Below are positions 8,572-16,781 of a stretch of 64,000 nt of DNA, piece after piece. Position numbers and translations under genes: made by a program. Source of the DNA: DASQZT01 sp963728965 (GTDB lineage: Bacteria > Acidobacteriota > Terriglobia > Bryobacterales > Bryobacteraceae); the NCBI GenBank assembly GCA_963728965.1, contig CAVSMH010000008.1, positions 372,001-436,000 on the forward strand, read 5' to 3'. Below the pieces are notes generated by a model that was not told the DNA's origin, did no database searches, and was given only the letters and a program-made list of their open reading frames with translations. The first letter of the stretch is position 1, and each line of letters starts with the position of its first letter.

Positions 8572-9875
8572 CGTTCCGTTTCAAACTGCGCCATTTCGCC
8601 GCCCTCCATCCGAACGGCTTCGGGACGCCACTTGCGCAACGTCTGTTGGAGGGCGGCGCGAAACGCGGCGGGCCCTCCCGCGCGCTCGACGAGCACGACT
8701 TCAGCGGATTGGTCCAGCAGTTCGACGGGCGGCGGCTCCAGCCGGTTGGTGAAGGCCACCAGTACGGCTCCGGGCACCGGCGGGTGGGGCAGGGAAGCGG
8801 CCACCAGGGTCTTCGGTTTCCGCCACGGCGCGCGCCCCGGCATCACCGCTACCCGGCCTCCCGAGAGAGCCAGGATCGACTCCTCGGAATACTCCGGGCT
8901 TTCCGGGGCACCGCCGGCGAGCGCGATGCGCCATGCCTCGCGCAGCGCATCGAAAGCGGGTGACAGGCGCGGCGCGCGGAGCCGGAGGCGGTGCAACGCC
9001 TGCCTCCAGAGCTTGTCGAACACGGCCGGATCGGCGGGCGCGCGCGCCACGAATTTCAGATAGTTCCGCTCGAGGATCAGGTCGAGCTGCTCCTCGCTGA
9101 AATAGCGCGAGGCGGTGGCACGGTGCCGATGCTCCAGCCGGGCGCCCGCCACGTAGACGGACGCCCACCCGCGCTGCCAGGCGCGGTACCCGATATCCAG
9201 ATCCTCCACGTAAACCGGCTCGTACGCCGGGTCGAGGCTGCCCAGGGCCCGCAGTTTGGCGGCGTCGTAGAGCGAGCAGCCGCCGCTCCCGTAGAGCACC
9301 CAGGTGAGATCTTCTCCTTGCAGCGGCTCGTCGCAGCGGATCGGAAAGTCATCCGGCTCCGGCTGGGCGTACACCGCCTTGCCGGTTTCTTCGCGACGTA
9401 CGCCGGCCGGGAAGAAAATCTGCGCGGTGGCGCAGAACAGGTCCGGCACGCGCTCGAAGGCGTTTGCCAGGGCCAGGAAGAACCCGGGCTCCACGATCAT
9501 GTCGTTGTTGAGCAGGCAGAGACGCGAATAGCGAGCTGCGGCGACGCCGCGATTCACGCCACGCGCGAACGAGAGCGGCGTGGGCGAGACCTCCAGGCGG
9601 ACGTCCGGCCAGGCGGCGCGGAGCCACTCGGCCGTGCCATCGGCCGAACCGTTGTCCACCACGATGATTTCCGAGGCAAATGGCGCCAGTTCGCGAACGA
9701 TGCCGGAGAGTTGGGCCGCCAGCAGGTCCCGGCCGTTGCGGGAAGGAATGACGACGGAAATACCCGGTGCCGCATCGACCGCCGGCCAGGACCGCACTGT
9801 GCGGCGTCGCGGCCGCAACCGTCCCGCCGCCAGCGCCGCGCCGTACCAGAACGAGATTTCGGTTTCGCGTTTCAA
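8529..9875 (-). CDS. Glycosyltransferase family 2 protein with an extra C-terminal segment
   Basis: 448 aa, starting at TTG 9875 directly after the upstream gene (3-bp gap), so probably coupled. The GT-A core is clear: ISVVIPSRNGRD, EIIVVDNGSADGT and the metal-binding NND, with EDLDIGYRAWQRGW acceptor-side motifs as in rhamnosyl-type GT2 enzymes. After about residue 340 there is a second, short segment (KTLVAASLPHPPVPGAVLVA... WRPEAVRMEGGEMAQFE). It resembles the opening of a GT-B (family 4) domain and then stops. It may be a truncated GT2-GT4 fusion. The likely role is cell-surface polysaccharide assembly. Confidence 0.85.
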   Translation of the reverse strand: MKRETEISFWYGAALAAGRLRPRRRTVRSWPAVDAAPGISVVIPSRNGRDLLAAQLSGIVRELAPFASEIIVVDNGSADGTAEWLRAAWPDVRLEVSPTPLSFARGVNRGVAAARYSRLCLLNNDMIVEPGFFLALANAFERVPDLFCATAQIFFPAGVRREETGKAVYAQPEPDDFPIRCDEPLQGEDLTWVLYGSGGCSLYDAAKLRALGSLDPAYEPVYVEDLDIGYRAWQRGWASVYVAGARLEHRHRATASRYFSEEQLDLILERNYLKFVARAPADPAVFDKLWRQALHRLRLRAPRLSPAFDALREAWRIALAGGAPESPEYSEESILALSGGRVAVMPGRAPWRKPKTLVAASLPHPPVPGAVLVAFTNRLEPPPVELLDQSAEVVLVERAGGPAAFRAALQQTLRKWRPEAVRMEGGEMAQFETERYFLRGGTSSWICS

Positions 9876-9878
9876 AAC

Positions 9879-10949
9879 TCAGATGAGCAGGTGGCGGTGC
9901 GCCTGCGGCGCGCCGTTGTTCCAGGCGGCGTCCCACAGGGCCAGGGCTTGCAGCCCGAAGGCCGTCGAAACCGGGTTCACGTAGGGCAGCGGAGATCCGG
10001 CCTGCTCGCCGAACGAAAATCCCCCATCGATCCGGGGGTCGGTAGCAGCCAATTGAAACGCCGCCAGCCGTTCGGCCTCCGTCCGGGCGGTTCCGAAATC
10101 GAGCGGCACCACACCCGCCCAATCGGCGTACAACCGGATGCGCAGCAATTGGGCGTACACATCGGACCGCTCGAATTGCGGGGCGATGCGCCGCAGGTGC
10201 CCGGCCATCGTTCCGATGCCGGTGCAGAGGGCCGTGGCGCACACCGGTTCGCGGGAGGCCGGCAGCAGCCCTTCGAGGAAGTAGGCGAACGCGTGCAGCC
10301 GGTCCATCACTTTGTGTGGGTCCGCATGGCCCGGCAGAAAGGCGGCGCAGGTGCGAAGCGAATAGGCCAGCACCCGCTCGTAATGGGCGCGGAAGCCGGC
10401 CTCGCCGGTAGCTTCGGCGAGGTCCCACCAGGCCATGGCCGCCTTCAACTGGTAACATCCCGACGATTGCGACCAGCGCAAGGCGTCGCGGGCGCCCGGG
10501 CGCTTATCCGGAAGCGACACCACCGGGTGGAAGTCCTCCGTTTCGGCCGCGAAGAAATCGGCGGCCATCGCTCGCCCCAGTGCCGCCGCTACGTCCAGGT
10601 ACTCCGGTTCGCCGAGCGCCCGCCACGCCGCCAGCAGGCCGCGCACAATGATGCCGCAGTCGAAGAAATAGGACGGACCGCCCGGCTCGAAGGGCATGGC
10701 GGCTCGCTCGCGGTCCCAGGCGGTGCGGGTGAGGAATCGCGCGGCCGCGGTGGCGCGCTCGAGGTACCGCCGGTCTTTCGTCAGCGAGTGCAGGTACACC
10801 AGTGCCGAGATGGTGTAGCCGGTGATCTCGGTCGAAACCGGGTGGTTGCGTTCGAGATCCGAACGGTAGTAGCGGCAGACTCCTCCCAGCGGAGTTTGAA
10901 TGCCGGAACCGAGAAACCACTCGCCGGCGCGAGAGATCTGGGGAAGCAA
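9879..10949 (-). CDS. Six-hairpin (alpha/alpha) barrel protein, polysaccharide-associated
   Basis: 356 aa. The sequence is a series of amphipathic helix pairs with aromatic residues (ITGYTISALVYL, YFFDCGIIVRGLLAAW, LHAFAYFLEGLL, NPVSTAFGLQALALW), the pattern of the six-hairpin glycosidase/epimerase fold. No catalytic signature is certain. It sits 3 bp upstream of the glycosyltransferase in the same direction, and such proteins are common next to GT2 genes in exopolysaccharide loci. The permease gene upstream ends only 4 bp from its start, suggesting a three-gene transcript. Confidence 0.65.
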   Translation of the reverse strand: MLPQISRAGEWFLGSGIQTPLGGVCRYYRSDLERNHPVSTEITGYTISALVYLHSLTKDRRYLERATAAARFLTRTAWDRERAAMPFEPGGPSYFFDCGIIVRGLLAAWRALGEPEYLDVAAALGRAMAADFFAAETEDFHPVVSLPDKRPGARDALRWSQSSGCYQLKAAMAWWDLAEATGEAGFRAHYERVLAYSLRTCAAFLPGHADPHKVMDRLHAFAYFLEGLLPASREPVCATALCTGIGTMAGHLRRIAPQFERSDVYAQLLRIRLYADWAGVVPLDFGTARTEAERLAAFQLAATDPRIDGGFSFGEQAGSPLPYVNPVSTAFGLQALALWDAAWNNGAPQAHRHLLI

Positions 10950-10953
10950 ACCG

Positions 10954-12156
10954 CTAGTGTAGCATCCAGATACCCACCGCCAGGGTCAGCAGGGTGAGGG
11001 GGACGCCGGCCTTGGCGTACTCGCGGAGGGAGATCTCCACGGCGAGGCGCGCCCGCTGAACCACGATCAAGTTGGCCACCGATCCCAGCACGGTCAGGTT
11101 GCCGGCCAGCGTCGAAGCCATGGCCAGCGTCAGCCACGCCCGATGGGCCTCCGGCAGATGGGGAACGAAGCCTTTGAACACCAGAACCGCAGGCACGTTG
11201 CTCACCAAGTTGGAGAGCAGGGCCGTGAAAAGGCTCATGGGAACGATGCGCTCCAGGTGGTAGCGGCCCGCGAACGCGAACAGGTCGGCAATTAGCGAGG
11301 TCTTCTCCACTCCGGCGATCACCACGAACAGGCCGATGAACATCACCAGCAGGCTCCAGTCGATTTCGCGATACACCCGCTCCGGCTTGATGCGGCGGGT
11401 GATGAGCAGCAGGGCGCCCGCCACCACCGCCACCTTGGGCACGGGCCAGCCGCCAAAGAACAGGGCGATCATGGCAGCCGACGCGAGGAGCGATTTCACC
11501 ATCAACGGACGATGGACCCTGACGGCGCGGTGCTCCACGCGAATCCGGCTCTGCTGCCGGAACTCGGCGCGATACACTACCGCGATTACTGCCAGGGTGA
11601 GCACCAGTCCGATGGCGGCGACAGGAGCCAGCGCAGCCGCAAACGTACGGTAGGGGATATGCGAAAAGCTGCCGATCATCATGTTCTGCGGGTTGCCCGT
11701 GATGGTGGCCACGCTGCCCACGTTCGAGGCCATGGCCACCGCGAGCAGGTACGGGATCGGGTTGCGCCGCAGCCGCCCGGTGATTTCAAGCACCAGCGGC
11801 GTCAGCACGAGGCACATGGTGTCGTTCACAAAAAAGGCGGAGAACAAGCCCGACACCGTCACAATCGCGCCCAGCAGCACCAGCGGGCGATGGGCATGCT
11901 CCACCACGACCGCGCTGACCAGGGTGAAGAAGCCCGAGAGCCGCAGGTTGGCCACCACGATCATCATGCCGAACAGCAGCAGGATGGTGTCGTAATTGAT
12001 GGCCGCCCAGGCTTCGTCGAGGGTGAGGACATTGGCCCCGACCATGAGGCCGGCGCCGATGACGGCTGCGCCGGTGCGGTCCACGCGAAAGCCCGGCAGC
12101 CGGCCGAGCGCGAGAACCAGGTAGGTGGCCGAGAAGATGGCGAGGGCGGTCCACAC
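10954..12156 (-). CDS. ArsB/NhaD-superfamily anion permease
   Basis: 400 aa from GTG 12156. About 11 membrane segments fill the length. Two repeat signatures typical of the ion-transporter (ArsB/NhaD/citrate) superfamily are present: NVGSVATITGNPQNMMIG in the first half and TLAGNLTVLGSVANLIV in the second. These re-entrant Asn/Thr/Gly motifs bind the anion and sodium. The substrate (dicarboxylate, phosphate-like or other) cannot be read from the sequence. It is divergent from the sugar-permease gene at 12302. Confidence 0.88.
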   Translation of the reverse strand: MWTALAIFSATYLVLALGRLPGFRVDRTGAAVIGAGLMVGANVLTLDEAWAAINYDTILLLFGMMIVVANLRLSGFFTLVSAVVVEHAHRPLVLLGAIVTVSGLFSAFFVNDTMCLVLTPLVLEITGRLRRNPIPYLLAVAMASNVGSVATITGNPQNMMIGSFSHIPYRTFAAALAPVAAIGLVLTLAVIAVVYRAEFRQQSRIRVEHRAVRVHRPLMVKSLLASAAMIALFFGGWPVPKVAVVAGALLLITRRIKPERVYREIDWSLLVMFIGLFVVIAGVEKTSLIADLFAFAGRYHLERIVPMSLFTALLSNLVSNVPAVLVFKGFVPHLPEAHRAWLTLAMASTLAGNLTVLGSVANLIVVQRARLAVEISLREYAKAGVPLTLLTLAVGIWMLH

Positions 12157-12301
12157 GGCTGGCAGCCCTCACGTTAGCATGGCTGCGCCGTTTTCGCGCC
12201 GCTCCCCGGCCGGCGGTCCGGCCGCACGGCGCTCGAACTGCCGTGCGCCCCCGAACCCGCATTCGTGACACAATACGGAATCGGCGGGAGGTGCCGGGCC
12301 G

Positions 12302-13297
12302 ATGTTTGTGGTGAACAGCTTGCCGGTCGCGATCCTGTTCTGTGTCGTGACCATGCTGGGGTGGGGATCCTGGGCCAATACCCAAAAGCTGGCCGGAAAG
12401 GAGAAATGGCCATTCGAGCTGTTCTATTGGGACTACGCCATCGGCGTCTTTCTCTTCAGTCTCCTGTTCGCGGCCACCCTGGGTAGCCTGGGTTCGTCAG
12501 GCATGCCGGCGCTCGCCAATCTGCGCCAGGCCGATTTCGGGTACATGCTTCCGGCGCTCATCAGCGGAACCATTTTCAACCTGTCCAACCTCCTGCTGGT
12601 GGTCGCCATCGATGCCGCCGGCATGTCCGTGGCGTTCCCGGTGGGCGTCGGCCTCGCCCTGGCCATCGGCACCGTGGAGAGTTACATCGAAACGCCCAAA
12701 GGCAATCCCGCGCTGCTCGGCGGCGGGGTGGCGCTGATCGTCCTGGCCATGATCCTCTCGGCCCTGGCGCAGCGCCGGCTTCCACGCGCGGCCGCCGGCA
12801 AGCCGCTGCGCGGTCTGATCTTCGCCATCCTGGCGGGCTGCATCATGGGCCTCTTCTATCCCCGCCTCATGCGGGCCATTTCACCGAACTTCAACTCCGC
12901 AGCGATCCGCCCGGACATGCTGACGCCGTATGTCGCGCTGGTGTTCTTCGCGCTGGGCGTGCTCGCCAGCAACCTGATCTGGAACACCATCTTCATGCGG
13001 GCGGGTGGCGTGACCTACGCGGACTATTTTCGGGGCAGCTCCCGGCTGCACGCCATCGGTATCCTCGGCGGTTCCATCTGGATGCTGGCATTGAGCTTCA
13101 ACGTGATCGCCTCGAGCGTGGCCGGCCCCGCCGTGTCGTATGCCCTGGGACAGGGGGCCACCCTGGTGGCGGCCCTTTGGGGGCTCTTCATCTGGAAGGA
13201 ATTTCGTAAAGCGCCCCCGGGCACGGGCGTATACCTGGGGCTGATGCTCGCTGGCTATACCAGCGGTCTCATTCTCATCGGCGCGGCGACCCAATGA
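12302..13297 (+). CDS. DMT/GRP-type sugar permease
   Basis: 331 aa with about 10 membrane helices. GGGAGGT (12286-12292) precedes ATG 12302. The opening (TMLGWGSWANTQKLAG) and the glycine-rich helices around VAFPVGVGLALAIGTVESYI resemble the glucose/ribose porter and RhaT branch of the drug/metabolite transporter superfamily. Its stop codon overlaps the start of a mutarotase-like gene (ATGA at 13294-13297), supporting a sugar substrate. Confidence 0.8.
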   Translation: MFVVNSLPVAILFCVVTMLGWGSWANTQKLAGKEKWPFELFYWDYAIGVFLFSLLFAATLGSLGSSGMPALANLRQADFGYMLPALISGTIFNLSNLLLVVAIDAAGMSVAFPVGVGLALAIGTVESYIETPKGNPALLGGGVALIVLAMILSALAQRRLPRAAAGKPLRGLIFAILAGCIMGLFYPRLMRAISPNFNSAAIRPDMLTPYVALVFFALGVLASNLIWNTIFMRAGGVTYADYFRGSSRLHAIGILGGSIWMLALSFNVIASSVAGPAVSYALGQGATLVAALWGLFIWKEFRKAPPGTGVYLGLMLAGYTSGLILIGAATQ

Positions 13298-14256
13298 CGA
13301 CCATCGAACCCACCGGGTACCGCGGCTGGGAGAACTGCCGGCGGGTGTCCAACGGCATCGTGGAGGCGATCGTCACCGCGGATGTCGGGCCGCGCGTCAT
13401 GCGGTTCGCCTTCGTGGGCGGGCAGAATTTCTTCAAGGAATTCGAAACGCAGATGGGCCGGTCGGGCGAAGACACCTGGCAGCCGCGCGGCGGTCACCGG
13501 CTGTGGATGGCGCCTGAAGATACCGTGAAGACCTATGCCCTCGACAATGGCCCGGTGAACCTCACCGTAGAGGGCGAAGTCCTCACCGCCACCGCCCCCG
13601 CCGAGCCGGCGACGGGACTCGAAAAGCGCATCCTGTGCAGGATGGCGCCCCAAGCGCCGCGGATGGAGGTGATCCACCAGCTCCGCAACGCGGGCAGCCG
13701 GCCCATCGAGCTGGCGCCGTGGGCCTTGACCATGATGGCGCCGGGCGGCGTGGGAATTCACGGGTTTCCGCCGCGGCGTCCCTATGCCGAAGCGCTGGCC
13801 GTCACCAGCCCGCTGGTGATGTGGGCGTACACGGATTTCACAGACCCGCGTTGGAAGCTGCTGCGCCGCTACCTGGTGTTGCGCCAGGATCCGGACATCG
13901 CGGCGCCGCAGAAAGCCGGCGCGTTCAACCGGCAGACTTGGGGAGCGTACCTGCTGAACGGCGAAGTTTTCGTGAAGGGTTGCGAAGCGCACGGACCGAT
14001 TGGCGCCTACGCCGACAACGGCTGTTCCTTCGAGACGTTCACCAACGCCGATTTCCTGGAACTGGAGACCCTGGGACCGATCGCCACCCTCGCCCCCGGC
14101 GAAGCGGTTACCCACACCGAGCACTGGAGCGCGCACCGCGGCGTCCGGGTTGACGAGTGGACGGACGAGGCACTCGACCAGGCGATCGCGCCCCTGGTGA
14201 ACTCCACCGCAGACTCCACCCCGGCCCCAGCCGCGCCGGCCGCCTACCCCCGCTAG
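13294..14256 (+). CDS. Aldose-1-epimerase-like (galactose mutarotase fold) protein
   Basis: 320 aa, translationally coupled to the sugar permease. The beta-sandwich pattern (DVGPRVMRFAFVGGQNFF, QPRGGHRLWMAPED, EVIHQLRNAGSRPIELAPWALTMM) resembles the DUF4380/galactose-mutarotase-like group. The classical catalytic His/Glu pair is not obvious, so epimerase activity is not assured. A proline/alanine tail ends the protein. It probably processes or senses the sugar handled by the permease. Confidence 0.7.
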   Translation: MTTIEPTGYRGWENCRRVSNGIVEAIVTADVGPRVMRFAFVGGQNFFKEFETQMGRSGEDTWQPRGGHRLWMAPEDTVKTYALDNGPVNLTVEGEVLTATAPAEPATGLEKRILCRMAPQAPRMEVIHQLRNAGSRPIELAPWALTMMAPGGVGIHGFPPRRPYAEALAVTSPLVMWAYTDFTDPRWKLLRRYLVLRQDPDIAAPQKAGAFNRQTWGAYLLNGEVFVKGCEAHGPIGAYADNGCSFETFTNADFLELETLGPIATLAPGEAVTHTEHWSAHRGVRVDEWTDEALDQAIAPLVNSTADSTPAPAAPAAYPR

Positions 14257-14390
14257 CCTCTCCCAAGGCAAGACCATCGGTGGCAGCGTGCGCCCGCCAA
14301 CGGGCAGCTCCACCGCCCCTTCGCCCGAGGTCCGCGCAGCCGTCTGCCGCACCGGCAAACCTCCCCTCGGCGCGGCGCCGGTCGCCGTTG

Positions 14391-14396
14391 TATAAT
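14391..14396 (+). promoter_or_regulatory. -10 element (TATAAT) of the cold-shock gene
   Basis: A perfect TATAAT, 138 bp upstream of the cold-shock gene start and 45 bp upstream of a strong intrinsic terminator. No -35 consensus is visible at 16-18 bp. If used, it gives a long structured 5' leader as in many csp mRNAs. Confidence 0.5.
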
Positions 14397-14441
14397 GAAG
14401 GGGCATTTGACTATCGATTTTCGCTTCGAATGGCCAGAGGG

Positions 14442-14476
14442 GGGGTGCGTGAATCTATCCGCACCCCTTTTCTCTT
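14442..14476 (+). terminator. Intrinsic terminator in the cold-shock 5' leader
   Basis: GGGGTGCG (14442-14449) pairs perfectly with CGCACCCC (14460-14467) around a 10-nt loop and is followed by TTTTCTCTT. It lies downstream of the TATAAT box and upstream of the cold-shock start. It could end a short leader RNA or act as an attenuator. A third segment, GGGTGCG (14494-14500), repeats the 5' arm and could compete for the 3' arm in a read-through transcript. Confidence 0.75.
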
Positions 14477-14533
14477 ATGCGAAGTCGGCGGTCGGGTGCG
14501 TTCCGCAAATCAGTAAAGAAGGTATAAAGGCAG

Positions 14534-14737
14534 ATGAAAGAAAAAGGTACAGTGAAGTGGTTCAACGCAGCCAAGGGCTACGGCTTCATTCAGCGGGAGA
14601 ACGGAGAGGATGTCTTCGTTCATTTCTCCGCCATCCAAACGCAGGGATACCGCACGCTGGATGAGGGCGCCAGAGTCGAGTTCGAAGTAACCAAGGGGCC
14701 CAAAGGGTTGCAGGCAACCAACGTCACGGCGGCCTGA
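14534..14737 (+). CDS. cspA: Cold-shock domain protein (CspA family)
   Basis: 67 aa, the normal length of a single cold-shock domain. RNP1 (KGYGFIQ, residues 14-20) and RNP2 (VFVHFSAI, 27-34) are intact. It binds single-stranded RNA/DNA as an RNA chaperone. AAAGG (14526-14530) is close to the start. The transcript leader contains a terminator-like hairpin, and infA follows 55 bp downstream, so the pair may be co-expressed. Which paralogue this is cannot be told from one window. Confidence 0.97.
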   Translation: MKEKGTVKWFNAAKGYGFIQRENGEDVFVHFSAIQTQGYRTLDEGARVEFEVTKGPKGLQATNVTAA

Positions 14738-14746
14738 TGATGATAC

Positions 14747-14774
14747 GGCGGGCCGCGGAACAGTGCGGTCCGCC
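14747..14774 (+). promoter_or_regulatory. Strong GC hairpin between cspA and infA
   Basis: GGCGGGCCGC (14747-14756) pairs with GCGGTCCGCC (14765-14774) over 10 bp with a single G-U pair and an 8-nt loop. It is followed by TCCCCC rather than a T-run, so it is a weak terminator at best. It may stabilise the cspA 3' end or attenuate infA. Confidence 0.5.
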
Positions 14775-14792
14775 TCCCCCGTTCGGAGGTCT

Positions 14793-15011
14793 ATGAGCAA
14801 AGAGGACAGCATCGAAGTTACCGGTACGGTACTGGAGAAGTTTCCGAGCGGCCTGTTCAGCGTCCAGCTCGAACAGAACCGCGTGGTTCTGGCCCACCTG
14901 GCCGGGCGCTTGCGCCGCAACCGCATTCGCGTCCTGGCCGGCGACAAAGTCACCCTGGAGTTGTCTCCCTACGACCTGACAAAAGGCAGAATCACCTTCC
15001 GCCACCGGTAG
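14793..15011 (+). CDS. infA: Translation initiation factor IF-1
   Basis: 72 aa, exactly the IF-1 length, as a single S1/OB fold: SIEVTGTVLEKFPSGLFSVQL, then VLAHLAGRLRRNRIRVLAGDKV and the C-terminal YDLTKGRITFRHR. It binds the ribosomal A site during initiation. ATG 14793 is chosen because it yields the canonical MSKED N-terminus; GGAGG (14785-14789) is only 3 nt upstream. It lies outside the ribosomal-protein cluster, next to a cold-shock gene. Confidence 0.96.
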   Translation: MSKEDSIEVTGTVLEKFPSGLFSVQLEQNRVVLAHLAGRLRRNRIRVLAGDKVTLELSPYDLTKGRITFRHR

Positions 15012-15070
15012 TCCGATCTCGCCCTTCGGTCATTCCCGTCTTTTCGAGTCGATTTAGTACGGTATTTTAC

Positions 15071-15193
15071 ATGCCTTCCAGCCCTCACCATGATAAATGT
15101 CAATATTGCGGTACACGGTCACAATATTTGCGAAATCATTTTGCGTTCCTGTGCGGCCGGAATAAGTATTGTGTTTACAAGCGAAAAGGCTAG
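15071..15193 (+). CDS. Possible 40-residue Cys-rich micro-protein
   Basis: A 40-codon frame from ATG 15071 to TAG 15193 with four cysteines (C10, C13, C28, C34: CQYCG and CGRNKYC) and His23, a zinc-knuckle-like arrangement. Its base composition is much more AT-rich than its neighbours. There is no clear Shine-Dalgarno. It ends 87 bp before the AAA+ gene. Whether it is translated is open. Confidence 0.3.
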   Translation: MPSSPHHDKCQYCGTRSQYLRNHFAFLCGRNKYCVYKRKG

Positions 15194-15280
15194 TCTATGA
15201 AAGAGCCGAACCGTCCTGAAGAGAGACGGCGCACCAGGGTTAAGAATCACACTCCCGGTATAATCAGGTCGGAGGGTGGG

Positions 15281-16720
15281 GTGGATAAACCCAAGAGCAC
15301 ACAAAACCGTTCCAAGAAGCAGTCTGCCGATCTTGCCGAGGACCTCGTCGCGGTCCTTTCCCAGAAAGTAGTCGGACAACCTACGGCCACCAGCGTGATT
15401 GTCCCGTATGTCCAGATGTTCCAGGCCGGATTGTCCCCCGAAGGCCGCCCCGTCGGCGTGTTCCTTCTGCTCGGCCCCACCGGCACCGGAAAAACCAAGA
15501 CCGTCGAAGCCCTCGCCGAAGTGCTCCACGGCAGCGAAAAGAACGTGCTGAAAGTGGATTGCGGCGAATTTCAGATGGAGCACGAAGTCGCCAAGCTCAT
15601 CGGTGCGCCTCCCGGATACCTCGGACACCGCGAGACCCAGCCCATGCTCACCCAGCAGAAGCTGAACGCCGTCACCAGCGAGAAGAACGCCTTGTCGCTG
15701 GTGCTCTTTGATGAAATCGAAAAAGCCGCACCCTCCATGACGCGCCTCCTCCTGGGCGTCCTCGACAAGGGCATTCTGCGGCTGGGCGACAATTCCACGG
15801 TTAATTTCGAAAAAAGCCTCGTATTTCTTACGAGCAATTTGGGCGCGCGCGAAATGATGCGCGAGATCAATCCCAATTTCGGCTTCCAATCAGTCAAGGG
15901 CAACGAGCGCGCCGACCTCACCGGCAAGCTGCAAAACATCGCCCTGGTCGCCGTCCGCAAGCGATTTTCCCCCGAGTTCGTGAACCGGATCGACTGCATT
16001 ATCACGTATCAACCGCTTACCGTCGAATCCCTCTCCGCCATCCTCGATAAGCAGATTACCGACCTCCAGAACCACGTAAATACCCGGCTCGGCAACCGGT
16101 CTTTCACGCTCGAAGTGCCGCCCGAGGCGCGCCAGTTCCTTCTCAAAAAAGGCACCAGTGCGGAGTACGGCGCGCGCGAGTTGAACCGCACCATCCACCG
16201 CCACCTGACCCAGCCGCTGGCTACCATGGTCGCCAGCAACCAGGTCAGTCCCGGCGCCCGGGTGTGGGTGGAAGCCGCCGAAGATGGCGAGAAGCTGAAC
16301 ATTCGCACGTCCGAATCCCAAACCCTCGCCGCCACCGCCAACCCCACCGTCCTGCTGGTCGATGACAACCGCGACCTGCTGCACTTCCTCGAACGGCTGA
16401 TGGCCAACGACGGCTGGACCCTGCTCACCGCGGAATCCGCCACCGAGGCCAAACGCCTCGTTCAGGAACACAAGCCCAACGCCGCTCTTCTCGATTACAT
16501 GCTGCCCGACGGCAACGGGGTCGAGCTCGGCGTCGAGTTTCTTCAGGCCGTGCCTCAAATGCTCGTCATTGTCATGACCGGCACCATCCTGCCGCCCGAA
16601 GAGGAAGCCCTCTGCGAAGAGCACAACTTTCCCGTGCTCCGCAAACCGTTCCTCGCCTCCGATGTGATGAACCAGATCCGCAGCCGCCTCTCCCCGACCG
16701 GTGTGTCAAGCGGCGCGTGA
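15281..16720 (+). CDS. Clp-type AAA+ ATPase fused to a C-terminal receiver domain
   Basis: 479 aa from GTG 15281, chosen because GGAGG (15271-15275) lies 5 nt upstream; an in-frame ATG at 15197 would add 28 residues of poor coding quality. The AAA+ module matches the second ring of ClpA/ClpB: Walker A GPTGTGKT (65-72), Walker B VLFDEIEKA (141-149), sensor 1 TSN (184-186), arginine-finger region RFSPEFVNRID, sensor 2 GARELNR (297-303). FGF (200-202) falls where ClpA has its IGL ClpP-docking loop. Residues about 355-479 form a receiver with D361/D362, phosphoacceptor D405, T433 and K455. This suggests a phosphorylation-controlled unfoldase; partners are unknown. Confidence 0.85.
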   Translation: MDKPKSTQNRSKKQSADLAEDLVAVLSQKVVGQPTATSVIVPYVQMFQAGLSPEGRPVGVFLLLGPTGTGKTKTVEALAEVLHGSEKNVLKVDCGEFQMEHEVAKLIGAPPGYLGHRETQPMLTQQKLNAVTSEKNALSLVLFDEIEKAAPSMTRLLLGVLDKGILRLGDNSTVNFEKSLVFLTSNLGAREMMREINPNFGFQSVKGNERADLTGKLQNIALVAVRKRFSPEFVNRIDCIITYQPLTVESLSAILDKQITDLQNHVNTRLGNRSFTLEVPPEARQFLLKKGTSAEYGARELNRTIHRHLTQPLATMVASNQVSPGARVWVEAAEDGEKLNIRTSESQTLAATANPTVLLVDDNRDLLHFLERLMANDGWTLLTAESATEAKRLVQEHKPNAALLDYMLPDGNGVELGVEFLQAVPQMLVIVMTGTILPPEEEALCEEHNFPVLRKPFLASDVMNQIRSRLSPTGVSSGA

Positions 16721-16747
16721 CTCCACTCGAGTCACGCAGGTTTGTTT
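16715..16747 (+). terminator. Hairpin terminator overlapping the AAA+-receiver stop codon
   Basis: GCGTGACTC (16715-16723) pairs perfectly with GAGTCACGC (16729-16737), loop 5 nt, followed by AGGTTTGTTT. The stop codon lies in the 5' arm. The U-tract is imperfect, so termination may be partial. Confidence 0.55.
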
Positions 16748-16781
16748 AGAATCCAAGCGTTACGCTGATTCTGGGTGATTT

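Noticed and set aside
8991..10997. A plus-strand frame of 668 codons opposite the glycosyltransferase and six-hairpin genes
   Set aside because: Arginine/glycine-rich shadow with no domain or start signal; the minus-strand genes show clear motifs.
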